Shown here: positions 34,201 to 45,529 of the stretch, piece by piece
Numbering within the stretch: the first letter of the stretch is position 1
Layout: every line of letters begins with the position of its first letter
NCBI GenBank assembly: GCA_002812745.2
Contig: NCSJ02000010.1
Span: forward strand, 62,001 to 126,000
Direction of reading: 5' to 3'
Source of the DNA: Scytalidium lignicola
Lineage: Eukaryota > Ascomycota > Leotiomycetes
Length of the DNA: 64,000 nt
The notes under the pieces: generated by a model
What the model was told of the DNA's origin: nothing
Database searches by the model: none
Seen by the model: only the letters and a program-made list of their open reading frames with translations
Made by a program: the position numbers and the translations under genes

Positions 34201-35996
34201 ACTGGGCAATTGATCTCCAAAGCTATGTTAGTGATAATGATGGAGCCGGCCCCAGTGGCAACGAATCCATTATTTATATCGACCAGTCCATCTGGACCAG
34301 CAATAACCTCACAATACACTACGAACCTCCTTGTGTCTTTGTTCTGCCGCAATTCCCACTCGGCTACACTGATACTGTCAGCTGGCCAGGTTTGAAAACA
34401 ACTATACTTTCTTCTTCGGCAGGTTCTACTTACACAGTCACAACAACCATCAGTGTCCCCGAATTCGTTATAACGGGTATTGACCTTTGGCCAATCTCAT
34501 TGGGACCAACCGATGTCTCAACATATACAATTATCCCAGAGCAGAGCATTATGCCTCCATCATTTATCATCACCCTTGGACCATTTCAGGAGACGTTCCC
34601 ACCAACATCCATCCCCACATTCACTGGGGGAACTACTACTACCAGTGTCGTCTCTGGAGGCGCAGTCCCGCCAACCGCTGGCTCGACGGTTGCTGGAAGT
34701 ACTCCGTCAATCATTTTTCACTCGACTTCCCATCCTGTTCCTATTCAACCCCAGCCAACATTCTTCGTAAAATCACTCCCTCCTCCGCCGACAAGCATCC
34801 CAGCCGTGACAATAGCAACGGGTGCTCCTCCTCAACCATGTGTTTTGGGATGTGGAATTCGTGATTGTTCTCTCTTTGGCTGTGGGTCGGATGATGGAGG
34901 AGGAGGGGGANGGGGTGGTTGCGGAGTATTTGGCTGTGGCGGAGGAGGTGGCTGTGGACTATTTGGCTGCGGCGGCGGTTGCGGCGTATTTGGTTGCGGT
35001 GGAGGGTGTGGGCCATTTGGCTGCTCAGGAAGCTGTCCTCTGGATGTGTGTAGAGGTATTGGTTGTGCTACCGGAGAGTGTGGGATTGAAGGGGATGGTG
35101 AGGATGAGAATGAAGACTGTGATGAGCCGTCAACCGTATCAGCCTGCACCATCATCATCAGCAGTTTCAGCACCTCGCCAATGACCGAATACTCAACGAC
35201 GACACTAACTCACTGCGCAACCTATGTGGAATGCTCGACAGAAGACAGCGTGACGACCACGACTGAAACTGCCCCCGAATCTCAGGTCACTGACCATGTG
35301 ACAGCTTTGTATGAAACTGCATACCCTAAAGCCAATAATTATGCAGCTCTAGCAAGCTCCATCATCAGCATCCGCTCTCAATGGGATGCAACCCGCTACT
35401 CTGGTTTGACCGTGCCGACCGCTGTTACCGTAACAGAGTCGCCTACAACAGTTACCGTCACTCAATCCGAGACTCCAACTGCTGAATTCTGTGTGCAAGA
35501 TGCCACTTGCAATGCTGATGCTGGACCAGCTTGTACTGGTGCTGTGGCGCTGCTTAACCCCATGTTGGCATATAGGTAAGCTAGACATCTACTCTCCTTG
35601 ATATGACTTGAAATATAATGTTGGTATCTGTCGATCAATACTAAAAAATACCCCCAGTGATGGTACTTACAGCTGTGTCACCTCAAACTCCATCAGTTGC
35701 GCTGTCGGGGTGTCTGGACCCGCGAGTTGCGCGTTCTTAGGTTCTGATATACAAGAGTAGGTCAATCCATTTTCCTTGATGCAGCTCAACCATTTCTATT
35801 CATTCCTCTTCAAGATGTCTCAATGTTTCATATAAACGAAGAAAAGTTAATCTAACCCCCTGCTATCATTAGCCTTTGGAATGAACTTATTCGTCAGGAT
35901 CAGGATGGCACTTGTAGTTGCGCAAGTATGCTTTTCCCTGGAAATTGCGAAGTGTCTGTTGGCGTTATTTCGGAGTGTAGTGATAGCGATATATAG
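31258..35996 (+). CDS. Large secreted GH18 chitinase with two LysM and a chitin-binding domain (group C, killer-toxin-like layout); one-base frameshift
   Basis: Exons 31258-32298, 32356-33294, 33342-33377, 33529-35575, 35658-35756 and 35873-35996 give about 1,428 residues if one missing base near 32215-32226 is allowed for. Order: signal peptide (1-28), an N-terminal region of about 300 residues with many N-glycosylation sites, LysM1 (about 335-380), LysM2 (about 405-455), a Cys-rich hevein-type ChtBD1 (CCDIWGQCGTTDEFC), GH18 barrel from about 545 with SIGGW and the catalytic DGVDFDWE (Glu near 660) and later MTYDLHGQWD, a Ser/Thr/Pro-rich linker, a Gly-Cys repeat block, and a C-terminal Cys-containing domain. 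Group C fungal chitinases share this layout with the chitinase subunit of yeast killer toxins and may help open foreign or own walls. One N at 34911 lies in a G run. Confidence 0.88.
34841..35085 (+). repeat. Gly-Cys repeat (GCGVFGCGGG-type) in the chitinase
   Basis: About six imperfect copies of a 10-13-residue unit with core GC-G-(V/L/P)-F-GC-GGG. It encodes a glycine-rich, regularly spaced cysteine block after the linker. The N at 34911 interrupts the G-rich start. Confidence 0.8.
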
Positions 35997-36927
35997 CAAT
36001 GCATAGTTTACACCTGTTCTCTAACCCNTTTTTTTAAACTCTTTATATAAAGACATTTATATGCACATATAAACAGAGCTAGCTGCCAACAGCCTATAAT
36101 GCTAAAGATATATAAAGATATAATAACATAATCGTCCAACGATCTATAATACGTTAATCTACCAATATGATAATTATTATATCTACATATTTATACTTAG
36201 TTGTAAATGTAAGAGAGAAGAAAATGTTGTTTAGTACTCTCATATAGCTACAAATTCTGTACGATCTGGTATGTGTTTGTGTATCACATGATCTCTGATC
36301 ATCAAATCATTACTCCGGTTACAACAGCACTTTTCATCTCCTCATACATCAGATGAACTTACTGTATTAGTCGTCGACTTATTAGTCGGCCTCCTCATGA
36401 GGGAGCGAGCGGGAAAGAGGATCGGGCCGACTACTACTATTGTACAGTAGAGCCAATAAACAAAGAGGATCCTTACATACAGGGCTCGGACCGCTCCTTC
36501 TCGCCCCAGCGGGTAACTTCTCTGCACTGCAGTTAAAGCAGAGCTGCACCCTCTGCGTATTTCATAATGGCATGGGAACAATCAATAGTTTCGGGGATGC
36601 GTCCCGGCGCATCCAGCCCATTATTTGCAGAGGGGGTTCATCCAAATATCCAATGCAACTCCCACCTTTGCAAGAATGCTCGTTGCGGAATCCAACGCTA
36701 CGGTGTACCTCAATGTACTAAAGTATAGTCACACTCAGGGATTGGCCCACTCCTGATTAAATAATCGCAGCTGATATATATGGGGCTACTAACGCTCATG
36801 CAGGATCATTCTGACTTCTTGTCCGTACCTTCGGTTAAGTATGCGTGTATTACAGAGTGCAGGTAGCAGAAGTTCCCCCGTGCCTGCCGCCCACAGGGGC
36901 GGTTAGGAAGGATTCTAGCATTGACGA
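35997..36927. other. Intergenic region
   Basis: 930 nt. AT-rich part 36030-36250 with N at 36028 before a T run. No supportable gene. Confidence 0.45.
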
Positions 36928-37631
36928 ATGATAAAATCGGAAGAATCAACACAAGTCAACAGACTCCAGCAAAAGCCGAAAGTTCCGCAGAAGCTTTCAG
37001 TAGTATCTGGTGATCAATGCAGCGTTATTGCCACTGCTGCTGGCATTTCCCTCACCCAGTTCTATGCTTGGAATCCTGCTGTAGGATCTACCTGTGTTTC
37101 TTTATTCCTCGGATACTACGTATGTATTGATGTTATCGGATTTACCCCTACTATTACAACTACTATAAAAACAACTACAACCACCGGTAATGGAATTAGT
37201 ACCCCAACGCCAATCCAAACGGGCATGGCAACAAACTGTGACAAGTTTCATTTAGTTATATCTGGAGACCAATGTGGTACAATCGCCGCAAATGCTGGGG
37301 TTAGTCTTGCTCAATTCTACTCTTGGAATCCTGCTGTAGGAAGCACTTGTGCTACTTTGTTCTTGGATTATTATGTATGTATTGATGTCGTTGGGGTGAC
37401 CCCTACCTCTACTTCTAATCCGACAACTACCAAAGGAAACGGAGTTACTACTCCAACACCAATCCAGACTGGAATGGTAACAAACTGTGATAAGTTTCAG
37501 GAGACCAGTGTGGTGCTATTGCTACTGCTGCTGGCATTACTCTGACAAAGTTCTACTCCTGGAACCCTGCTATTGGCAGTACTTGTGCTACTTTGTTCTT
37601 AGGATACCATGTATGCATTGGCATTCTATGA
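36928..37631 (+). pseudogene. Decayed LysM-effector-like gene with three LysM units
   Basis: Three LysM units follow one another at about 36995-37140, 37245-37395 and 37498-37625, each with GDQC, a helix around FY(A/S)WNPA(V/I)GSTC, and GYYVC or equivalent at the end, joined by Thr/Pro-rich linkers (TPTPIQTGM, then NCDKF). The first frame runs 36928-37545. The third unit is out of frame because, compared with unit 2, 13 bases between NCDKF and GDQC are missing at about 37498. The frame-shifted unit continues to a TGA at 37629-37631. There is no signal peptide and the usual NCDKF lead-in of unit 1 is absent, so the 5' end is also eroded. LysM effectors bind chitin and mask it from host detection. 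It lies 0.9 kb downstream of the LysM-chitinase, same strand. Confidence 0.75.
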
Positions 37632-38196
37632 GGGTGTAACAGGGACGGAAGTGTAGATTTTATGTTTTACACTGAAAGGAAGAGGAGATGGAAAATATCT
37701 GATACACGATGCAATACATTATATAACGCATTGTTATAACTTATTAAGTCAGTGACCAAACGATCTTTGACGGACTCAACCTTACAGCGGCAAAATCTAC
37801 ATATGATGATGCTTTGTTAGAATATATAAGCAGCTAGCAGCACGGTAGATACTGTGCTCAATTCAATTAAGCCTCTTATTTATAAGTTTATTATATGTAG
37901 CAATTTCGACTCTCAATATATTACTGCTCTTTGCCTTGTATGGCTATATATGCATCTAGATCTATAACAATTAAGCTGGTGGAAATAAATGCACTTATAC
38001 AGAAACTGTAATTGTGCAGATTATGCAATGAATATCCAATTATCAGCTGACTGAATTATTGGCGATTATTTAAACACAATTCCTGCAGCCCTTACCCTTC
38101 TTTGTCTCTGTGACAACCGGGATCCAGAGACACACACCTTCTGGTAGCTTAATCGCACAGCAGTGTCATCCTTATTATATACCCTCACGCTTTATT
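37632..38196. other. Intergenic region
   Basis: 565 AT-rich nt before the NACHT gene; no gene seen. Confidence 0.45.
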
Positions 38197-41100
38197 ATGG
38201 CTGCACGAGACTCTGACAGCTCAGATTTCGAAATTATTGATCCTGTATCATTAGCAACAGAGATCGCCGACGAGAAGGTCGATGTTGGGCGTATTAACTC
38301 TTGGCTCAATCCAACAGGATACAACACCCCGTCATCCGAATTCTGCCGTCATCTGTCATCCAAGTCACCGGGAACTGGAGAATGGATTCGAGAACAAACA
38401 CAATTTAAGCAGTGGTATTCTTCCGATAGCCATAACTTCATTTGGATCAAAGCTGTCCCTGGTGCAGGAAAGAGTGTGCTCGCGGCGAGCATGACTGATT
38501 CACTTAAACGCGAACACGATGGACCTGTCTTGTTTTTCTTCTTCAGACAGATTATTGATGATAATTCCAAAGCAAGATCGCTCGTACGTGACTGGATAGC
38601 TCAAGTTCTCCCTTTTGCTGGGATTTTGCAGGTTGCTCTTTGGGAATACGTCAATGAGGGAACTCATCTCGAAAGCATCTCGACAGCTCAATTATGGAAG
38701 CATCTTTTATTTGCCTTTAATTTCATCAACAAAGTTTATTGTATAGTTGACGCTCTAGATGAAATGACTATTGATGAGGAGTTTCTGGCCATGCTAAATG
38801 AACTCGGAACTTTCCGCCCTAGACATTTAAAATTGTTAATTACAAGCCGACCTACACAATATCTTCAGCGTCTCCTCAAAAATGCTCAGGTGATTCATGT
38901 TGAATCAAACAAAGAACCCGTGAGAAGAGATATCTCCGTCTTTGTATCTCGAGGACTGAAAGAGTTGGATGTTGATTCCGAAATACAATCTCTCATCAAA
39001 ATTACTATCTGTGAGCGGTCGCAAGGTTTATTCCTTTATGCTCGTCTTATGCTTGATCAGATAAAACAAACCGCGAAAGAACAGGGTAAAAAAGATGTAC
39101 CATGGTTCGGACAAATGGTTCTCAAACTACCTGTTGGGCTTGAAGAGATGTATAATCAAGTCCTCTTTGATCATGCAACTAAGTTTAACATTGGTCAGCA
39201 AACACAGATACTAATTTTACAGCTTGTGACGCACTCTTCTAGGCCTCTGCGTCTCATCGAGATTGCTAGTGCTATTGAAACAAACAGTTATACTTCTGCT
39301 TTTACCGTCAATGATAAAAATAGCAAAGAAATCGTTCGCACCTCTTGCGGGCCTTTACTTGAAATTATGGAAGACGAAGTTATCCAGATATTACATCACT
39401 CATTTAAAGAATATCTTCTTGATTCTTCGCGACTAGAGCGTCAGTCTGGGACACCCCAGTTTCCCATCATCGACCCAACGGTTGCACACAAGACCCTCGC
39501 TTTAACATGTCTGAAAAGTCTACAAATCCCCATCCTCAGCCAGCATTCGGAACCAGCTAAAGCTACGAGAACTAAAAGACGAAAGGTGCCTCCGCAAAAG
39601 GGCTCTTATACAATCAACCTCGGTTCCATAATGTTACAATATCCTCTTGTAGAGTATGCTGCGAAGAACTGGATGTATCACGCACGCCAATATAATGCTG
39701 ATGATGACCAAGCCTTCTTCAGCCAGTTGTTGCAATTCTGCACCCTTGACGCCACCCGCTTTGAAACTTGGCAAAGGCTACTATCATCTGACTCTAACAC
39801 TACATTAGTATTGGCATCCAACTCCAGTCCTCTGCATGTTGGGGCAGCGTATGGGCTATATCAATGGGTAAGGTATTTAATTCGGAATGGGGCAGATCTT
39901 GATGCATTTGACAGCGGTGAGAATACCCCTTTGTTCTGGGCGGCCATAGGAGGATGGACAGAGGTAGTCAAATTACTGCTCGAGAATGGAGCACAACCTG
40001 ATATTGGTGGACTTAATGGAATGAAACCAATACATGTTGCTGCACAGAGGAATCATTCCGCCGTTGTAAAACTTTTGCTTGAGGCTGGTATGTCATAATT
40101 CATTACCTTCTTTTGCTTTTCACTTAAGATAAGATATTTCCTTTTTCTTTCGATCTTGTGAACCTTTTGATATCCTATATATTGTTATTTAAAAATTCTA
40201 ATACTATTTTATAGACGTTCCACCTACCTCTCCCGAGTGCCGCAGATATGGCAACGCAAATTTTATTATTGACGAGCATGCCCTCAAATACGCGTCGAAA
40301 CTTGGCCACATCGAGACCGTACTTAAGATGGTCCCATATGCATCTCGAGATGAACTTGGGGAAGCTCTCTGTAATGCTGCAGCTGCAGGGCATTCCGATC
40401 TCGTATCTACTCTCCTCTCGATTCCCGACCCAGAAAAGCAACTCTCTCCAAATACAATATCACGAGTACAAGCTAAATTCACAAAATTAACAGGAGGGGA
40501 GCCAGTGTTAAATCTCGCTATAAGCAGTCTTGACGTACAGTGTGTCAGAATTCTACTTGAAAAGGGGGCCAATGTCTCTGTCCAAAGCGAACCTAGTGAT
40601 GCGACGAACAGTGATAGACTATTGGGTGGGCGTGGATTGAGACATGAGCAGTCATTCTCGCCTCTGCACGTACTTGCCACGAGTATCACTAAATCTGCCC
40701 AAGAAACTGCTGCAAGAGAAATTCTTAGCCTGCTGTTAGCAGCGGGAGCGGATCTTGAAGCTCGAAATGACGAGGGGAATACACCACTGCTATCTGGCAT
40801 CGGGAGCGAACGGCATATTTCTCTCTCATCTTTGTCGATCCCTATCCAGATTTTTATGAATGCAGGCGCTGATCTAAAGGCTGAGAACACAAAAAATGGT
40901 GAAACAGTGCTATTTTACGCTTGTACTAGTTTAGACACAACAGAAATTGCAAAGCAAGCACTGGAACTTGGAGCTGATGTATCAAAGAGATCTTTCAATG
41001 GGGCGACAATTTTGCATCGGTAGGTCAGTTTTGCTACTGTCCATCTAAGCTCTATATTTATCTTTGATTTACTCAATATCTCCATTTGCATTCTGGGTGC

Positions 41101-44100
41101 TTATATGTTGACCTTTTCACCAGTGCCACCGAAAATAGACATCGCTCAGTGGAACTTATAGAGCTAATAACTAGTTACGGGGCAGATATTAATGCTCAAG
41201 ACAATGAGGGTAATACAGCACTTCACATAGCCTGCAATGACCGGATTATTAAACCAAAAACTATCAAGAAACTTTTATCTCTCGGCAGTGACCCAAAAAT
41301 CAAAAATCAAGATGGCTGTACTCCACTCCATATATTCCAGCCCTGCTTGCTCAAGATTGAAGTTATCCGCGAATTAATAGACGCCTTTATTGATGCTGGC
41401 GCCGATTTAGAAGCTAGGGATGGCAATGGGGAAACGCCTCTTCACAGAATCGTGACGATGAATTCTAATGTCGAATTTTTAGAATCACTGTTTCAACACC
41501 CTAGAGTCAAGCCTGATATAGCTGCAAGGACGATTCACGGTGGGAAAACTGTTCTACATTTAGCACTTCAACCAAGAATCTACAACGCGTACAAGCTTCT
41601 AAACATGCTCCTGGAATATGGTGCGGACCCTACTTGGACGGATGATGATGGAAATACATTATTACACGAGATCGGACGGCGGTTTCAAGGTTCAGACGAA
41701 GACATCCAGCTCATCAAACGGCTTATTGAGTGTGGTGTCTCCTTCCACTCGGTAAACAAAAAGGGCCGTACAGTCGCACATGTTGTTCCAAGTGAATGTC
41801 GCAAAACCTGTCACCCAGGTACTCGAGACTTCTTATTTACAATTTTACAAAAAATCGATCCTAGCTTTGATATAAATGCTCGAGATCTTGATGGGCATAC
41901 TTCGCTGCATCTTGCTGCTGTGGTTTCAGAACCTAGAACATTTAGTTTGATCCATGCAGGGGCCGATCCTGGGGCTCAATCCCACGATGGCAGGACACCA
42001 TTGCATTGCGCTGCCAGGGGGTGTCAAAGTGGTATCTTGGCTATGATAATACGTCTCTCGGGAGAATTGAAACAAAGGCTCGATATTGATGCTGTGGATA
42101 CTCATGGTCAAACGCCTCTCCACGATGCATGCCGCTCTGGTTGTCCTGAGTCAGTACGTATTCTTCTCGACGCTGGTGCAGATTTCAACGTACTTGATAC
42201 ATCAAATTGCACCCCTTTAGTCACTTGTGCTGAGTTCCTTGATGAGCAAAAGCATTGGGATAATAGTAAGTGGCTAATGCCAACAGCGGCCAATTCAAGC
42301 GATATTTCCACACGAAATGGATCTGAACAACTTTTCAAGAGTGATGAATTCAGACACGTTTGTTTCAGAGATATTAAGGCTCAATATGAATGCATATATG
42401 GAGGCAATCGTGAAAAGCCAAGAGTAGGAGTTATCGCCAAGATGTTAATCGATGTTGGAGCAGACACAAAAGGAGCACTAAAAGCTGGATATAGAGCTAT
42501 TGGCAGCTCTTGAAAATAAAGCAACCTCGAGAGGACTTAGCTTGGACATAGACGGGCTTAGTCATGACAATATTTCTCGACCAGTTGAACGGTCGGAAGA
42601 TGATATTCCTGACATAATTGAACCTACCATGGATGTTCTAGTTAAGAAAGGAGTCGACTTCACTAGACCAATAAAGCCTTACTCAGGTGAATTAACGGCT
42701 ATTTCGAAACTCGTACGCTACGGTATGACTGAGTGTGTGGAGAAAATCATCTCTAAAGCCAAGCTATTTGATGATCCGTCATTCACAATCCCGCTTGCCA
42801 ACGAGGTAAAAATGTGGTCTATCATTTTTCCCCGTCCACTATTGCAAGTAGCTTGTTCCCAGCCATTCTGGAACATGGAGATGGTAAAACTTCTGGTAAC
42901 TAAAGGCCAAGTTGATGTTAATGCTCATCAACAAATTGAAGAGAAAGATTACCGAGTAACAGGCAACATCATTCCTGGTCTAACAGCTCTTCATGTGCTT
43001 GCAAATGGGACCTCTTGGTGGCACGTAGAAGCAATTCGATATTTAATTGAGAATGGTGCGTCTATTACTTATATTTCTATGTTTGGGTTCTTTTTATTTT
43101 TTCAATCCATTAACATGCGAGTGACTGACATACTATTCTATAGGAGCTGACATTCATGCTGTTGATGACAAGGGACAAACACCCCTGGATATTGCCTCCA
43201 CTTATTCAAATCGTAAAAGCCTTTTAGGACACAGCTATTTCACACCACAATGTTGTGAACTGTTGCTGCAAGCCGGGGCCAATCCTAATAGAGTCAACTC
43301 CCTTGGCTTAACTCCTCTGGATCATGCAGGTGGAGATCCTGCCATTATTAAAGTGCTACTTAAGTACGGTGCAGACATTAACGCTAGAGCAAAAAGTGTT
43401 CTTATCTCTGCTATAGAGGCAGGAGAGGTTGTAACACTGAAGCAATATCTCGAGGCAGGATCAGATTGCAATATTCCCGATGGGTCGACCAAAAGAGGTT
43501 CATATTTCTCTAGGCACCATGATAAGTCATTAACTAAGAAATACCCACTTCTCTTTGCGGCTATGCCACCACACGATAGCAAATGGAAAGACGGTATTTC
43601 GAAGGAAATGGTCAAATCACTACTTGACTACGGTGCAAGATTCGACCAACCTGTTAGTGACAATGATACTCTCATACACTATCTTTTTGAATGGGCAAAA
43701 TCATCTTCGCTACAGCCGTTTGTTGAGAAAGCTGGACTTGATCTTAGTATTCGAGATCAAAGAGGCCGAACAGTGCTGATGTCAGCTCTTTCTTCTTCTG
43801 TAAAATATGAGCATGATAGTGTTGCTTTACAGCCAGAAGAAAAAGATCGCCTTATAGCCGAATACACACCTTCATATCTTCTTTTGGCTAATTCGCCTTT
43901 ATACAGTAAAGCAATAGATTACTTTGCTACCGATAATGAAGGAAAGCACATAATTTTTTACCTTGCCCAAAACAAGGCATGTGCCAAGCAGCATGCAGCT
44001 CGATTTCTCTCTATCCTAGGTGTCAGCGCCCTAATTGTCAAGAAAGATAAAGCAGGCTTCTCACCGTTGCATGTGGCATTGGCACTTATGAATCTCACTG

Positions 44101-44642
44101 CCTGTGAACAATTTATTTCGGAAGGAGGGGCAGATATCCTAGAACCAGACCCCAACGGCGACACTGCCCTTCACCATCTTTTTCGCTGTTCCTCGGAGTA
44201 TAGGATGGCGGAGTGTCTGGAATTCATAGCAAAATTCCCAGCACTGAGTAACCTAGTCAATTTTCGCAATAATGAAGGAAACACTCCACTCTTAACGCAC
44301 CTCGTATCTAATGCTATTCTATCCAGAGGTCGTTTGCGACCTTCGCAGAATCTTGATCCTTTACAATTTTTTGTTGATCATGGTGCAGATTTCACTGTCA
44401 CTAACAATAAAAGGGAGACAGCACTTCATATTGTGTCCAAAAAACCACCGGAGAGATGCTTGGCATTGATAATGAGAGAAAGCGACAGAGCACACTATCA
44501 TGTGACATTATTTAAGAGATTGGTAGAGTTAGGCTGTGACCCTTTGTTAGAAGATGAGGGAGGGAGGACGGCGTTGGATATTGCTGCAACAGTTGGGAAA
44601 AAAGAGATCTTGAAACTTTATGAAAGAAGGAATTACGATTAG
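38197..44642 (+). CDS. NACHT-ankyrin repeat protein (NLR-like), one-base frameshift
   Basis: Exons 38197-40087, 40215-41019, 41124-43055 and 43144-44642 give about 2,041 residues once a single extra A is discounted in the AAAA run at 42480-42483; literally, the frame stops at 42513. The ATG at 38197 (MAARDSDSSDFEII) is preferred to earlier non-ATG codons. An N-terminal region is followed by a NACHT-type NTPase: Walker A VPGAGKS near residue 90, Walker B CIVDALDEM, and LLITSRPTQYL (sensor 1). A helical WHD-like stretch (HHSFKEYLLD) comes next, and then, from about residue 545 to the end, a long series of ankyrin repeats (for example NTPLFWAAIGGWTEVVKLLLENGA). This is the standard fungal NLR-like architecture linked to incompatibility and non-self sensing. 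No HET or lipase-type effector domain is visible at the N-terminus. Confidence 0.88.
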
Positions 44643-45170
44643 GAGTAAATTGGAGATTATTAAGTTCAGCTCTACACGTGTAGTAGAACGATAGTAACTA
44701 GCCTTCGAATCCGTAAGTCACAGATCTTTATCACTATTTTTTCATGAGGTGTTTGTAAATGTTATTTATGGATTTCGACTGCCGTAGTAGAAACCATAAA
44801 TTGATGGTTGCATTCTCTATATGCGTATGGTGATATTTCATATTTCGAATTTGGGAGGAGAGGCACAGCACAGCGCAATAGCAGGATTGCGGGACCCCTG
44901 GATCCTATCAATGTTGATTTTGATCTATCAGCTTCCCGTGCGTAATGAACTCGTCTTTGCTCAAGTATTATTCATGACGTAAAGCTGCCTGTAAAATATT
45001 GTAACATGAATGCTTTGACATAGCCCAAACGAGAGTAGGGGTCACGATGATATGCATACTATAAAGGGAATACGCTCTAAACTCAACGAAGCTTGGGCAC
45101 TAATAGTGGGCAAGTATTATCGTAAAATGCATTAAGAGTAATAGTTGGTGGGCGCTCGGACGGTGGGAAA
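44643..45170. other. Intergenic region before the transposon block
   Basis: About 530 nt of normal composition; no gene seen. Confidence 0.4.
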
Positions 45171-45179
45171 TTTTCACTA

Positions 45180-45529
45180 CCAACCACCTAGGGGTGGTTG
45201 GCACAAGTATTCCATCACCTCAAAGTAATCCGTCACCTTTCGCGAACCCCAAACACTAAAGTCACGTACTTTCATTACGCGTTTTGCTGTCAACACCATA
45301 CAATATTTTAATCAATATACTTCTCAAAACGCCGAGGACCTCTTCTGCAATAATTGCCCAACGATTAGATGAAGCTATCGAATGGTATTTCGATAATCAA
45401 GACCCTGAGGATTCTGTTACAATTACAACTACTATACGTATATTCAACCTCAAAATCAACATACTTCACAAAGCAATCCAACACTATTCAACATCTACTA
45501 AAGATTTTAAACAAGGCAAAGAATAACCT
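45180..45529 (+). mobile_element. Remnant of a pogo/Fot1-like DNA transposon (5' end)
   Basis: The sequence CCAACCACC-TAGG-GGTGGTTGG (45180-45201) is a perfect 9-bp hairpin of the kind found at the termini of fungal pogo-like elements. About 100 bp inside it, 45284-45526 encodes a helix-turn-helix start typical of their transposases: SSAIIAQRLDEAIEWY, then DPEDSVTIT...AIRIFNLK. The frame ends in TAA at 45527-45529 and the AT-rich block begins at once. Only the first 80 or so codons remain. The opposite terminus was not found in the window. Confidence 0.55.

Noticed and set aside
33636..34352. Long minus-strand open frame opposite the chitinase
   Set aside because: It is the shadow of a strongly biased coding exon; no domain, start context or introns support it.
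34741..35173. Open frames on both strands over the Gly-Cys repeat, including a Pro/Gln-rich one
   Set aside because: They arise from reading the glycine/cysteine repeat in other frames.
40204..40890. 228-codon minus-strand open frame opposite the NACHT-ankyrin gene
   Set aside because: Antisense to ankyrin-repeat coding sequence; Ser/Arg-rich, with no domain.
44700..44725. TTCGAATCC resembling a tRNA B-box
   Set aside because: No pairing acceptor, D or anticodon stems around it.
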